Source: Streptomyces sp. P3
Lineage (GTDB): Bacteria; Actinomycetota; Actinomycetes; Streptomycetales; Streptomycetaceae
Direction of reading: 5' to 3'
Length of the DNA: 64,000 bases
NCBI GenBank assembly: GCA_016893485.2
Contig: JAFEKX020000001.1
Span: forward strand, 5,535,501 to 5,599,500
The notes under the pieces were generated by a model. It was not told where the DNA came from. It was given only the letters and a program-made list of their open reading frames with translations, and made no database searches. Below are positions 37,779-46,523 of the stretch, one piece after another. Every line of letters starts with the position of its first letter. Position 1 is the first letter of the stretch. A program made the position numbers and the translations under genes.

Positions 37779-38279
37779 TCAAGTGGCACGAGGATCCCGA
37801 GCCGGGACCTCAAGAGTCCAGGGGCAGCGCAGGTTGGGCCTGGCGCGGTTCGGTGCGCAGGTGACGAGGGCGAGGGACAGGTAGGTCGGCCGCTCGAGAT
37901 AGAAGCCGTACGACGAGTCGCCGCCCGAGGCCAGCCGCTCGGTGGCGGAGTCGATGAGGGCGGAGAGGTGGTGGCCGCCGCGGCGCGCCTCGGACGTGAA
38001 CCGACCTTGATACGAGGCGAGTTGTTCACCGAGCCAGGCTGCCGCGGCGTCCGGGCCCGGCCATGTTCCCCGCACCAGTGAACGCGGCTTGATGAGCCAG
38101 TACGCCGTTTCCAGCGGAGGCAAGTCGGAGACCGGGAACTCGGCGGCGACCTCGCGGTATCGCTGGATCAACTCGGGGCGGCTGCCTGGCGGGGGCGGCT
38201 CGGGGTGGGGCGGGCGGCGCAGGGCCTCCTGGTCGAAACGGGCTTTCGGGCCGGTCCACAGGTAGGCGTGGTGGTGCAC
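37779..38279 (-). CDS. hypothetical protein (HHHAYLWTGPK family)
   Basis: About 166 residues from GTG 38279: VHHHAYLWTGPKARFDQEAL, RYREVAAEFPVSDLPPLETA, YWLIKPRSLVRGTWPGPDAA, AAWLGEQLASYQGRFTSEAR and GDSSYGFYLERPTYLSLALV with a final TCAPNRARPNLRCPW. Similar sequences, which I recall from several streptomycetes, are unannotated. The acidic/aromatic composition and lack of signal or membrane helices suggest a cytosolic protein. The last 12 residues after RCPW may be a run-length artefact. Between it and the cellulase stop lie about 210 bases without a recognisable gene, containing a GC-rich dyad near 37580-37620 that may terminate the cellulase transcript. Confidence 0.6.
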   Translation of the reverse strand: MHHHAYLWTGPKARFDQEALRRPPHPEPPPPGSRPELIQRYREVAAEFPVSDLPPLETAYWLIKPRSLVRGTWPGPDAAAAWLGEQLASYQGRFTSEARRGGHHLSALIDSATERLASGGDSSYGFYLERPTYLSLALVTCAPNRARPNLRCPWTLEVPARDPRAT

Positions 38280-38400
38280 CGGTGGGCGTCCTGTTCGGGG
38301 TGGTCTCGGTCTGGGCGGCGATGAAATCCCGGCCGACATACGCGGGTTGAGGCCACGCCGGGCCGGCCGGGAACAGGGGATGAGGAAAGCCCTCAGCGGC

Positions 38401-38625
38401 TCAGCCGCCGAGCCCGAAGCGTGCCGGATCGATCCCGGCCACGTTCAACTCCTCCGTGGTGAACCGCAACGGCTCTTTGTCGGGCCGCTTGCTGTCCCCG
38501 AGGGCCCAGGAGTCGTCGCCGATCCGGGCGAGGGTGACGCAGCCCTCGGTGCAGGGCCCGCCGCAGGCCTGCGTGAACGAGGCGGCGGTGATGTCGAGTT
38601 CGTAGAGGTCGGTGCCGTTGAGCAT
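38401..38625 (-). CDS. DUF397-like small protein
   Basis: 74 residues from ATG 38625: MLNGTDLYELDITAASFTQA, CGGPCTEGCVTLARIGDDSW, ALGDSKRPDKEPLRFTTEEL, NVAGIDPARFGLGG. The segment with a Cys motif followed by VTLARIGDDSWALGDSKRPD and then PLRFTTEEL resembles DUF397 proteins, where the conserved core is ...CVEVA...VAVRDSKDP.GP.L.F. They are typical partners of XRE/DUF5753 regulators in Streptomyces, and such a regulator is at 39833. Likely a small accessory protein, with three Cys residues that may bind metal. Function unknown. Confidence 0.65.
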   Translation of the reverse strand: MLNGTDLYELDITAASFTQACGGPCTEGCVTLARIGDDSWALGDSKRPDKEPLRFTTEELNVAGIDPARFGLGG

Positions 38626-38645
38626 GGCGGTGCCTTCCTGTCTGG

Positions 38646-38876
38646 TCAGTTGGACGGGCTTGCGTGCACTCCTGAGGCGTGATCGCGGATCTCGGTCGCG
38701 TGGCGCATCGCCTGTGTGATGTCGCCGGACTGTTTGCAGCTGGTGAGTTGGCGCCAATTCGCCCCGCATACGTCGCAGTCGGGGAGCGGCGCGCAGTCCA
38801 GGAGCCATGCGTCGAAGTGGGTAGGCAACTGCGGGAAGGGCTGCTGCTCAGGTCGCTTGCTGGGCACGACTGTCAT
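38646..38876 (-). CDS. small hypothetical protein with CxxC motif
   Basis: 76 residues from ATG 38876: MTVVPSKRPEQQPFPQLPTH, FDAWLLDCAPLPDCDVCGAN, WRQLTSCKQSGDITQAMRHA, TEIRDHASGVHASPSN. CDVCGANW with a further Cys pair (DCAP, TSCK) suggests a zinc site. It lies 20 bases upstream of the DUF397-like gene on the same strand and divergent from the DUF6879-containing gene at 39050, so the two small genes probably form one unit with the regulator on the other side. No homologue with known function is recognised. Confidence 0.6.
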   Translation of the reverse strand: MTVVPSKRPEQQPFPQLPTHFDAWLLDCAPLPDCDVCGANWRQLTSCKQSGDITQAMRHATEIRDHASGVHASPSN

Positions 38877-39049
38877 CCGGTCTCCCGGCTCGGAGGGGTT
38901 CGTGGAAGACCGTAGGAGCCGGAAGGCGAGCAAGGCCGCACATATTCTTGAATATTCTCGCAAGGTCACTCTGGATGCATGGACATTCACTCAGGGGCAC
39001 CGAGAAGCTTGGTGCGCCGACATCGTCGAGGCCCAAAGGGTGGTCGTAC

Positions 39050-39804
39050 ATGGCACGCAGGTTGAGGTTCACCGGCACCGGGAGTGAGATCGGCGGATGC
39101 CCGTCGCTGCACGAGGACTTGGACAGCGGTGAGGTGATCGTGCACGGTCCTCCGCTGACCGACGTCGAGGATGTGGCGCAGCTTCAGCGCCTCTCGGAGG
39201 GAGAGGTCGCGGTCGTCGTTCCGCGCGAGCTGTTGGTCGACTGGACGCCCAAGGTGCGGACACGCCAGGTGCGGACAGTCGGCCTCGCGGAGTTCGGCGC
39301 GTTGTTCAGCGAATTCGAGCACACCGCATGGCGGTTGGAGACGCGTCGGAGGTACGCGAGCGACGAGGCCGGCAGCCGCTGGGAACGCTTTGTCGCGACC
39401 GGGAACGTGGTCGAGGACTCGTCGGAAGGCTCGCCCGTCACTGCGTTCCGCCGCATCATGCGGGCCCAGACCGAACAGGGGAAGCGCGTCGAGCGGGTGC
39501 GCCTCGTGGACGATCCCCGACGATCGGCCAGCGCTATCTCCTCGAAAGCGCCAGGGGGAACATCGCCAGCGGCGAGGACATCCGCAACATGTGGCGGTCC
39601 GACGCGGCCCGACTCCGGCTGCCCGCAGAGGACTTCTGGCTGTTCGACAGTCGTCTCGTCGCGCGGCTGTGCTTCGATGACGACGACCAGCTCACCCACG
39701 TGGACTTGATCACGGAACCGGCGGAGGTGGTGCGCTGCTCCATGATCCGGGATGCTGCTTGGCACCACGCCGTGGCGAACCGGACGTTCGTGGTGGACCT
39801 GTGA
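39050..39804 (+). CDS. fusion of a small N-terminal domain with DUF6879 (one frameshift)
   Basis: ATG 39050: MARRLRFTGTGSEIGGCPSL, HEDLDSGEVIVHGPPLTDVE (a ~65-residue domain usually seen as a separate small protein), then LAEFGALFSEFEHTAWRLET, EQGKRVERVRLVDDP, YLLESARGNIASGEDIRNMW, LPAEDFWLFDSRLVARLCFD and RDAAWHHAVANRTFVVDL, which is DUF6879. One C is missing in GATCCCCGACG near 39518; restoring it joins VDDP to PTIGQRYLLES. DUF6879 proteins accompany XRE/DUF5753 regulators. Ends 28 bases before that regulator, so they form an operon. Biochemical role unknown; the fusion is unusual. Confidence 0.7.
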
Positions 39805-39832
39805 GCGACGACCAGGAGTAAGACGGGCACCG

Positions 39833-40680
39833 GTGAGCACGGATTATCAGAGAGCGCGTGAGGAACTGGGCTGCAGGCTCCGGGAATTGCGCGTCGACAG
39901 TCCTGTCGGCGGTCTCACCGGTACGGAGCTGGCCCAGCGTCTGGGGTGGCCGCAGTCGAAGGTCAGCAAGCTGGAGAACGGCAGACAGACACCCACGGAC
40001 GACGACCTGCGGGCGTGGACCGAAGCCGTGGGGCGGCCGGCGGTGTTCCCGGAACTACGTGCCCGGCTCAAGGGATTCGAGAGCCATATCCGCTCCTGGC
40101 GACGCCAGTTGGCGGCAGGCCACGCCCCGTGCAGGAGACGTGGAACGCCATCGTCAACGAGTCCCGAACCCTGCACGTGTGGGACAACAGCGTCGTCAAC
40201 GGCATGCTTCAGACCGCCGACTACGCCCGGAACCTCTTCGAGCGGTCCATGGAGTTCAGGCGCTCCGCGCGGGATGTCGAGGGGGCGGTGCAGGCCCGTA
40301 TGAAACGGCAGGAATGGCTGTACCGGCCGGGAAAGCGGCTGAATCTGCTCATGCACGAGAGCGTGTTGTGGGCTCGGGTGTGTCCTCCAGACGTACTGGC
40401 GGCTCAACTGGACCGCCTACAGGGCGTGGTAGGTATGAACACCGTCGACCTCGGGATCGTGCCGCTGGGCGCCGAACTGCGTCTGTCGCGGGCGAACGGG
40501 TTCTGGATCCTGGACGACCGGCTGGTCACGGTTGAGGACCTGCATGCCGAACTCTGGCTGGAGGACGCCGAAACGATCGCTCTCTACCGTCGAGCCTGGG
40601 ACGTCTTCGCCGGGTCGGCGGTCCATGGCGTGGACGCGCAGAGAGTGATTGCCCGTGCGAGACGTGAGCTGGACCGCTGA
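39833..40680 (+). CDS. XRE-family regulator with DUF5753 (WhiJ-like, one frameshift)
   Basis: GTG 39833: VSTDYQRAREELGCRLRELR. The helix-turn-helix is TGTELAQRLGWPQSKVSKLE, NGRQTPTDDDLRAWTEAVG (residues about 26-65). After a break near 40125 the DUF5753 sensor region follows: WNAIVNESRTLHVWDNSVVN, GMLQTADYARNLFERSMEFR, KRLNLLMHESVLWARVCPP, VDLGIVPLGAELRLSRANGF, WILDDRLVTVEDLHAELWLE. This is the architecture of WhiJ-like Streptomyces regulators that work with DUF397 proteins to control development or secondary metabolism. Probably regulates its neighbours; target unknown. Confidence 0.82.
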
Positions 40681-40838
40681 GCGACGCGCTGCGTTACTCA
40701 GTGCGTCCGGTAGGGAGGAGCCCAGTATGTTCATGATGTGGTTGCGGAAGGCATACGAGAGCGAGGGCAACGACGTCATCGAGTCCCCGCCGAACACATC
40801 AACCCCATCGCCGACACCCCGAGCCCGCCCCCGCATGG

Positions 40839-41525
40839 TCATGGACGCGCTGACCAGCCTGGGCGGAGAGGGGAGTCGGCCGGCGTAGTCGAGTCCGCCG
40901 GGTTGAACATTCCGCCCTCCCGCCTCGTCCCCACGCACAACCACACGTACACCAGGTCGAGCACGCTGCACATGATGCCCAGCCCCAGCAGGAAGCCGTC
41001 GTGCTGCATGGCGCCGAAGAGGATCGTGGGCGCCAGCGTGCCGACCCACTTGGCCACCGCGATCGTCACCGACTGCCCGCGGAGTCCGCGTCGCGCGACG
41101 AACATCGCGATGAACAGGGCCGACATCAGGAGGTTCTGGAGGAACGCCGAGTACCCCGCCCCGTCCTCCGCGCCGAACTTCCCCAGGAACAGCCACTGCA
41201 CGGCGAACGACATCCCGAACAGCAGCACGCTCAGCCCGGCGAACAGTCGTGGCGTGACGAACGACGGGAACTCGGCCCGGCCGTACCGGAAGAACGTGTA
41301 CACGATCACCGCGTCGGCGATGCCCCACACCAGGTTGATACCGCCCTGCACCGACGGGTCGAAGACCAGGTTGTGCACCGCGTACGTCCACTCCCAGGCG
41401 AAGTTGAGGCCCAGGGCCACGGCCGGCATGGCGTAGGTGCGTTCGCGGAACCCGATGCGGATCGCCTCGACGTACACGATCGTCCAGGCGATGCCGCTCG
41501 CCAGGGTGGTGAGGGTGATGCCCAT
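40839..41525 (-). CDS. transmembrane terpene cyclase (PaxB/Pyr4-like family)
   Basis: 228 residues from ATG 41525, with about seven membrane helices. The two acidic residues needed in the fungal Pyr4/PaxB family appear to be present: Glu45 in NFAWEWTYAV and Asp190 in CSVLDLVYVWLC. Other features: GGINLVWGIADAVIVYTFFR, FLQNLLMSALFIAMFVARRG and AVAKWVGTLAPTILFG. Such enzymes cyclise epoxy-meroterpenoids or terpenoid chains by protonation at the membrane. No prenyltransferase, epoxidase or polyketide gene is adjacent in this window, so the substrate is open. Intact frame. Confidence 0.7.
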   Translation of the reverse strand: MGITLTTLASGIAWTIVYVEAIRIGFRERTYAMPAVALGLNFAWEWTYAVHNLVFDPSVQGGINLVWGIADAVIVYTFFRYGRAEFPSFVTPRLFAGLSVLLFGMSFAVQWLFLGKFGAEDGAGYSAFLQNLLMSALFIAMFVARRGLRGQSVTIAVAKWVGTLAPTILFGAMQHDGFLLGLGIMCSVLDLVYVWLCVGTRREGGMFNPADSTTPADSPLRPGWSARP

Positions 41526-41641
41526 ACGCGTCTCCCGTCGCGGGTCCCTGAGGGGTCGTGCGGACGCTAACAGACGGCGCCCCCTCCTCACCGCCCCCGC
41601 GGCGCGGTTGAGCAAGGGGGCGCCCGCTTTCAGCTATCCCC

Positions 41642-42457
41642 TCAACTCCTCGCGGGCAACGACGTGTTGGTGATCGGCAGCTTCTGTGTCGCCCCGGCCA
41701 CGTACAGGTCCCTCGGAGCCGTGCGCAGCACGAACGTGTCGTCGTAGGACGAGACACGGACCGACAGGACGAAGAAGCCGTCGTCCTCCGCGGTCACCTT
41801 CACGTGGGACTGCTGCTCCCAGTACGTCTGGAGGAAGACCTCCGTGCCCTGGGGCTCGACGCCCTGGGGGAGGGTGACCTTGCCCTGGACGGTGAGGATG
41901 TCGCCGGCCTTCACCTTCTTCTTGTTGACCGAGTAACTCACCTTGCTGGTGCGGGCCTTGGTGGCAACCGTGGTCTCCGCGAAGTAGCCGTCCTGCGGGG
42001 TGTTGAGGTCGCCGTCCTCGTCGTAGAGGGCGGTGATGTGCACATTGCGCTGGACGTTGAGCAGGCTGCTGCCGCCCTCGTGGTCGATGTCGACGTCCGG
42101 GACCGTGAACTTCCCGTTGGCGTCGGTGACCGGCTTGCCGAGGTCGCGGGGCTCGTAGTAGTTGGGGTCGATCGGGTCGCCCCACGGGTTCCAGGTGGTG
42201 AACTGGACGACTTCCTGGAGGGTGACGGGGATGTTCGCCGCCGGGGTGCCGTCGGCCTTGGTCACGGTCCCGGTGACGTCGACGTGCCGTTCCTGGTAGT
42301 TGGTGGTGGCCGGGTTCGTCGTCACGGTCAGCACGTACGCGTCGCCGGGCGCCGCGTCCGAGGGGGCCGCGGAGGCGGCGGGCGCGGACAGGGCGCCCGC
42401 GGCGAGCAGCAGGGCGGCGGTGGCGGCGAGCCGCGTCGGCAGGGACTTCCTGGGCAT
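41642..42457 (-). CDS. secreted beta-rich protein
   Basis: 271 residues from ATG 42457, intact. Signal peptide MPRKSLPTRLAATAALLLAA then GALSAPAASAA. The mature chain has two Ig-like/CnaB-like beta domains: TVTTNPATTNYQERHVDVTG, AANIPVTLQEVVQFTTWNPW (first), KVSYSVNKKKVKAGDILTVQ, QGTEVFLQTYWEQQSHVKVT (second). The lysine-rich KKKVKAGD and aromatic TYWEQQ elements resemble the C-terminal domain of the paralogues at 21956 and 22952, suggesting a shared secreted-protein fold. Function unknown. On the minus strand, between the terpene cyclase and serC. Confidence 0.75.
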   Translation of the reverse strand: MPRKSLPTRLAATAALLLAAGALSAPAASAAPSDAAPGDAYVLTVTTNPATTNYQERHVDVTGTVTKADGTPAANIPVTLQEVVQFTTWNPWGDPIDPNYYEPRDLGKPVTDANGKFTVPDVDIDHEGGSSLLNVQRNVHITALYDEDGDLNTPQDGYFAETTVATKARTSKVSYSVNKKKVKAGDILTVQGKVTLPQGVEPQGTEVFLQTYWEQQSHVKVTAEDDGFFVLSVRVSSYDDTFVLRTAPRDLYVAGATQKLPITNTSLPARS

Positions 42458-42661
42458 GGGGCAACTCCAACTTCGGTCGGGAGTAGAGGAGTTGCGCCGC
42501 AGGTGTGCGACGCACCGGGTTCGACCGGCGGGTCGGGCGGGAGTTGTTCCCTGTGCGTCCGCTGTTACGCGGCTGTGGCGTACGGGCGTTTTGTCCTGGT
42601 TGCTCGTTCACCTGGACTTCGGCCCCAGGCTGCCTCGCGGTGCGGACCGTGGTGCCAACAC

Positions 42662-42696
42662 GAGGGCGCCCCGCGGAACTTGCCGCGGGCGCCCTC
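42662..42696 (-). terminator. hairpin terminator after serC
   Basis: GAGGGCGCCCCGCGG and CCGCGGGCGCCCTC can pair over 14 bases with a bulged C around an AACTTG loop. It lies 18 bases beyond the serC stop. No T-run follows. Confidence 0.7.
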
Positions 42697-42713
42697 CGTC
42701 GTCGTGGAAACGA

Positions 42714-43831
42714 CTACAGCTTCTCGATGACGTAGTCGACGCACTTCGTCAGTGCCTCGACGTCCGCCGGGTCGATCGCCGGGAACATCGCCACGCGGAG
42801 CTGGTTGCGGCCGAGCTTGCGGTAGGGCTCGGTGTCGACGATGCCGTTGGCGCGGAGGACCTTGGCGACGGCCGCCGCGTCGATCTCGTCGGCGAAGTCG
42901 ATCGTGCCGATGACCTGCGAGCGCTTGGTGGGGTCGGACACGAACGGGGTGGCGTACTTCGAGTCCTCGGCCCACGTGTACAGGCGGGTCGACGAGTCCT
43001 TCGTGCGGGCCGTCGACCAGTCCAGGCCGCCCTGGCCGTTGATCCACTCGAGCTGCTCGTTGAGGAGGAACAGGGTGGACAGCGCGGGGGTGTTGTACGT
43101 CTGGTTCTTGCGGGAGTTGTCGATCGCCGTGGGGAGGCTGAAGAACTCCGGGACGTGGCGGCCGGACGCGTGGACGCGCTCGGCGCGCTCGATCGCGGCC
43201 GGGGAGAAGACGCCGATCCACAGGCCGCCGTCGGAGGCGAAGGACTTCTGCGGGGCGAAGTAGTAGACGTCCGTCTCGGTGATGTCGACCGGGAGGCCGC
43301 CCGCGCCCGACGTGGCGTCCACGAGGACGAGCGCGCCCTCGTCGGCGCCCGCGACGCGCTGGATCGGGGCCGCGACGCCCGTCGACGTCTCGTTGTGCGT
43401 GAAGGCGTACACGTCGACGCCCGCCTCGGCGGCCGGGTCCGGGTGCGTGCCGGGGTCGCTCGCGATGACGGTCGGCTCGGCCAGCCACGGGGCGAGCTTG
43501 GCCGCCTTGGCGAACTTCGAGCTGAACTCGCCGAAGTTCAGGTGCTGGGACTTGTTCTCGATCAGGCCGTGGGTCGCGACGTCCCAGAAGGCCGTCGAAC
43601 CGCCGTTGCCGAGGACGACCTCGTAGCCCTCGGGGAGCGAGAAGAGCGCGGAGACGCCCTCGCGGACCTTGCCGACCAGGTTCTTGACCGGGGCCTGGCG
43701 GTGGGAGGTGCCGAGCAGAGACGTGCCGGTGGCGGCCAGGGCGTCCAGCGCCTCCGTCCGCACCTTGAGGGGCCAGCGCCGAAACGTCCGTCGGCGGGCT
43801 TGATGTCAGCGGGAATCTGGATATCAGCCAC
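42714..43831 (-). CDS. serC: phosphoserine aminotransferase SerC (one frameshift)
   Basis: ATG 43831: MADIQIPADIKPADGRFGAG then, after one base lost near 43768, PSKVRTEALDALAATGTSLL. Hallmarks of the actinobacterial SerC branch follow: GTSHRQAPVKNLVGKVREGV, LGNGGSTAFWDVATHGLIEN, DATSGAGGLPVDITETDVYY and the PLP lysine in YYFAPQKSFASDGGLWIGVF. It converts 3-phosphohydroxypyruvate to phosphoserine in serine biosynthesis, and is essential, so the break must be a sequencing error. About 372 residues. Next to the P450/conservon genes on the same strand but separated by 149 bases and a repeat-containing gap. Confidence 0.92.
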
Positions 43832-43925
43832 GAGCGGGAGCGTATCTCCTCGGCGAAACGGGACGGAAACGCGTCCGTTCGATGAGACGACCGCTCCGGC
43901 TCGTGGACGGACGGTGAGCTGTGGC

Positions 43926-43985
43926 GATCTACGACCGATCCACGACGATCTACGGGGATCTACGGCGAGCTACGGCGAGCTACGG
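43926..43985. repeat. short direct repeats GATCTACG / GAGCTACGGC
   Basis: Between serC and the P450 stop the sequence repeats CGATCTACG, GATCTACGGG, GATCTACGGC, GAGCTACGGC, GAGCTACGGC, overlapping the P450 stop codon. It may be slipped-strand duplication. Confidence 0.6.
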
Positions 43986-45200
43986 CGTCAGCCGTACCGG
44001 CAGTTCGTAGATGTCGTTCTGCGTCACCACCGGCTTGTTGCGCAGCTCCGACGCCGGGACCGCCAGGTCGAGGGCCGGGAACCGCTCGTAGAGCGCCGGG
44101 AGCGCCACCCCCGCCTCCAGCCGGGACAGTGCCGCGCCGGGGCAGACGTGCGGGCCGTGGCCGAAGGAGATGTGCCGGTTCTCGCTGGTGCGGGTGATGT
44201 CGAACTCGCCCGCCGTCGGCCCGTGCGCCTCCTCGTCGCGGCCGATCGCGGCGTACGACACGATCAGCGCGTCCCCGGCCGGGAGGGTCCTGTCGCCGAC
44301 CTGGACGTCCTCCGTGGCGAAGCGGATCAGGACGTGCGAGGTGGGCGTCGAGTGGCGCAGGGTCTCCTCGATCACCGAGGACCAGTCCGCCTCGCCGGCC
44401 AGCACCAGGGCGCGCTGGACGGGGTGCGCCGACAGGTTGACGACCGTGTTGACGATCAGCGAGATCGTCGTCTCATGGCCGGCCGCGACCATCAGCTGAA
44501 GCGTGGAGACGATCTCCTCGTCGGTGAGGTGGTCGCCGTTCTCGGAGGCCAGGATCAGCGCCGAGGTCAGGTCGTCACCGGGCTCGGCGCGCTTGGCCGC
44601 GACCGTGTCCGCCATGATGCCCGCGAGTTCCGTGAGCGTCGCGATGACCTCGGCCGGCGGGGTCTGCGTCGAGAAGAACTTCTCGAACAGCTCCTTCAGA
44701 CGCGGGAGTTGGGACTCCGCGATGCCCATGAGGTCGGCGATGACGTACATGGGGAGCGGGTACGCGAACGCCGCCTTCAGATCTACGACGTCCCCGTCCA
44801 GGCCGTCCAGCAGCCCTTCCGTGAACTTCGCTATCCGCTCCCGCATCTGCTCCACCCGGCGCGGGGTGAGCGCCTGCGCGACCAGCGTGCGCATCCTGCG
44901 GTGGTCGGCGCCGTCCACGGTCAGCATCGAACGGCCCGGGTTCGCGAGGCCGATCAGCGGCCAGTCCGCCGGGATCTCACCGCGCTGCCAGGCACCCCAG
45001 ACGTTGATGTCCTTCACCAGCCGCGGATCCGTGAGCAGCTGTTTCGCCTCGGCGTGCCGCGTCACCGCCCACACGGGCACGCCACCGGGCAGTTCCACGG
45101 CGGCCAGCGGACCGGCCGCGCGCAGCCGGGCGCTCTCACCGTCCAGGTCGCCCACGAAGGGGTCGAGGACGATACGGGTCTCTTCGGTACCGGTGCTCAT
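43980..45200 (-). CDS. cytochrome P450, CYP154-like
   Basis: 406 residues, intact, from ATG 45200. P450 motifs: I-helix MVAAGHETTISLIVN (about 228-242), E-x-x-R in SVIEETLRHSTPT, heme loop FGHGPHVCPGAALSRLE with Cys ligand near 350. Cytosolic. It is the last gene of a minus-strand string beginning with cvnA and lies 117 bases after the first P450. In S. coelicolor and relatives, CYP154/CYP157 pairs follow conservons; the arrangement here is the same. The substrate and the redox partner are unknown; no ferredoxin gene is in the window. Confidence 0.9.
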   Translation of the reverse strand: MSTGTEETRIVLDPFVGDLDGESARLRAAGPLAAVELPGGVPVWAVTRHAEAKQLLTDPRLVKDINVWGAWQRGEIPADWPLIGLANPGRSMLTVDGADHRRMRTLVAQALTPRRVEQMRERIAKFTEGLLDGLDGDVVDLKAAFAYPLPMYVIADLMGIAESQLPRLKELFEKFFSTQTPPAEVIATLTELAGIMADTVAAKRAEPGDDLTSALILASENGDHLTDEEIVSTLQLMVAAGHETTISLIVNTVVNLSAHPVQRALVLAGEADWSSVIEETLRHSTPTSHVLIRFATEDVQVGDRTLPAGDALIVSYAAIGRDEEAHGPTAGEFDITRTSENRHISFGHGPHVCPGAALSRLEAGVALPALYERFPALDLAVPASELRNKPVVTQNDIYELPVRLTP

Positions 45201-45317
45201 ACAGGTGCCTCCAAGGGCAGGGGTGGGGTACCGCGTCCTCCCGGGGGCGTGGTCAACTCCGGGCCCCCGGCGGGCGTTGTGGTGCCGCCGGGGTGACGCA
45301 GGATCGGGTCCGGAAGC

Positions 45318-46523
45318 TCAGAGCGCGGGCACGGGGGTGAACCGCACCGGCAGTTCCGTCAGTCCCCGCAGCCACGGCGAGGGCCTGCGGGTGAGGGACT
45401 CGGCGGGTACGGCCAGGTCGATGTCCGGCAGCCGGTCCAGTACGACCTCGATGGCGGTCCGCGCGATCACCTCGGCGACCTCCTGCGCCGGGAACGGACA
45501 CCGGTGCTCGCCGTGCCCGAAGGAGAAGTGCGCGTTGTTGCCGCCGGTGAGCGCGGCGCCGTCGGTGCGGACCTGGGGGTCGGAGTTGGCGCCCTGGAGG
45601 CCGAGGAGGAGCAGGTCGCCCGCGCGGATGCGGCGGCCGGCGAGCTGGGTGTCGCGGGAGGCCCAGCGCCCGGCCACGTTCTGGGTCGGGGTGTCCTCCC
45701 ACAGGACCTCGTTCATGGCCTCGGCGACGCTGTTGCGGCCGCCGAACAGCGAGGCCGCGAACCGGTCGTCGGTCAGCATCAGCCGCAGCGAGTTGCCGAT
45801 CCAGTCGGCGGTCGGCTGGTGGCCGGCCGCCATCATCACCATCAGGTCCTGGGCGATCTCGACGTCGTTGAAGCCGGACTCGTGCGTCAGCATCCGCGAC
45901 ACGACGTCGTCGGCCGGCTCGTCCTTGCGGTCGGCCAGCAACCGCCCCATGGACGTGGCGAGATGGGTCTGCCCGGCGATCGCGCGCTCGCGTCCGTCGA
46001 TCATGTCGTTGAGCGCGGTCACCAGGCCCGGACCCTGCTCGTCCCGGAAGCCGTAGAGCCGCGCGAGGACCCGTACCGGCAGCAGCATCGCGTAGTCGCC
46101 GACGATGTCCGTCTCGCCCTTGGCGCAGATCCCGTCGATCAGCTCGTCCGCGAACTTCTCGGTGTACGAACGGAGTTCGGACGGGTCCACGGCCTCCAGC
46201 GCGTCGCTGATCATGCCGACGCGCTCGCGGTGCCGCTCGCCGACCGTGTAGAGGATCGACGGCTGCTTGCGGCCGATCATCGGGAGCAGCGGCCAGTCGT
46301 CGGGGATGTCGTCCCACTGGTTCCACAGGTCGGAGTCACGGCTGAACAGCACCGGATCGCCGGTGACTTGGTGCAGCTCGCGGTAGCCGAGCACCAGCCA
46401 GGCCGGGATGTCGCCGTCGAGCACCACGGGCGTCACGGCGCCGTGCTCGCGCCGCATCTCCCGGTACAGCTGCGCCGGTTCGGTCTGGAACCTGGGTCCA
46501 CTCAGCGGTACGGGCGCGGTCAC
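45318..46523 (-). CDS. cytochrome P450, CYP157-like, lacking the E-x-x-R arginine
   Basis: 401 residues, intact, from GTG 46523, which overlaps the stop of cvnD by GTGA. I-helix: VMMAAGHQPTADWIGNSL (Gln-Pro in place of the usual Glu/Asp-Thr). Heme loop: FGHGEHRCPFPAQEVAEVI with the Cys ligand. The K-helix E-x-x-R motif is replaced by AEAMNEVLWEDTPTQN, i.e. E-V-L-W, as reported for the CYP157 family. It is the first P450 of the pair and is translationally coupled to the conservon. Probably acts with the CYP154-like partner; substrate unknown. Confidence 0.9.
   Translation of the reverse strand: MTAPVPLSGPRFQTEPAQLYREMRREHGAVTPVVLDGDIPAWLVLGYRELHQVTGDPVLFSRDSDLWNQWDDIPDDWPLLPMIGRKQPSILYTVGERHRERVGMISDALEAVDPSELRSYTEKFADELIDGICAKGETDIVGDYAMLLPVRVLARLYGFRDEQGPGLVTALNDMIDGRERAIAGQTHLATSMGRLLADRKDEPADDVVSRMLTHESGFNDVEIAQDLMVMMAAGHQPTADWIGNSLRLMLTDDRFAASLFGGRNSVAEAMNEVLWEDTPTQNVAGRWASRDTQLAGRRIRAGDLLLLGLQGANSDPQVRTDGAALTGGNNAHFSFGHGEHRCPFPAQEVAEVIARTAIEVVLDRLPDIDLAVPAESLTRRPSPWLRGLTELPVRFTPVPAL

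Noticed and set aside
40664..40888. Short frame after the XRE/DUF5753 gene as a DUF397 partner
   Set aside because: The predicted product lacks the DUF397 core and the frame is antisense to the terpene cyclase end; the DUF397-like gene is on the other side at 38401.
42300..45296. A 998-codon open frame on the plus strand over serC and the P450 gene
   Set aside because: It is antisense to two recognisable proteins and made of Arg/Gly/Val/Asp-rich shadow sequence without domains or ribosome site; long antisense frames are usual in high-GC DNA.
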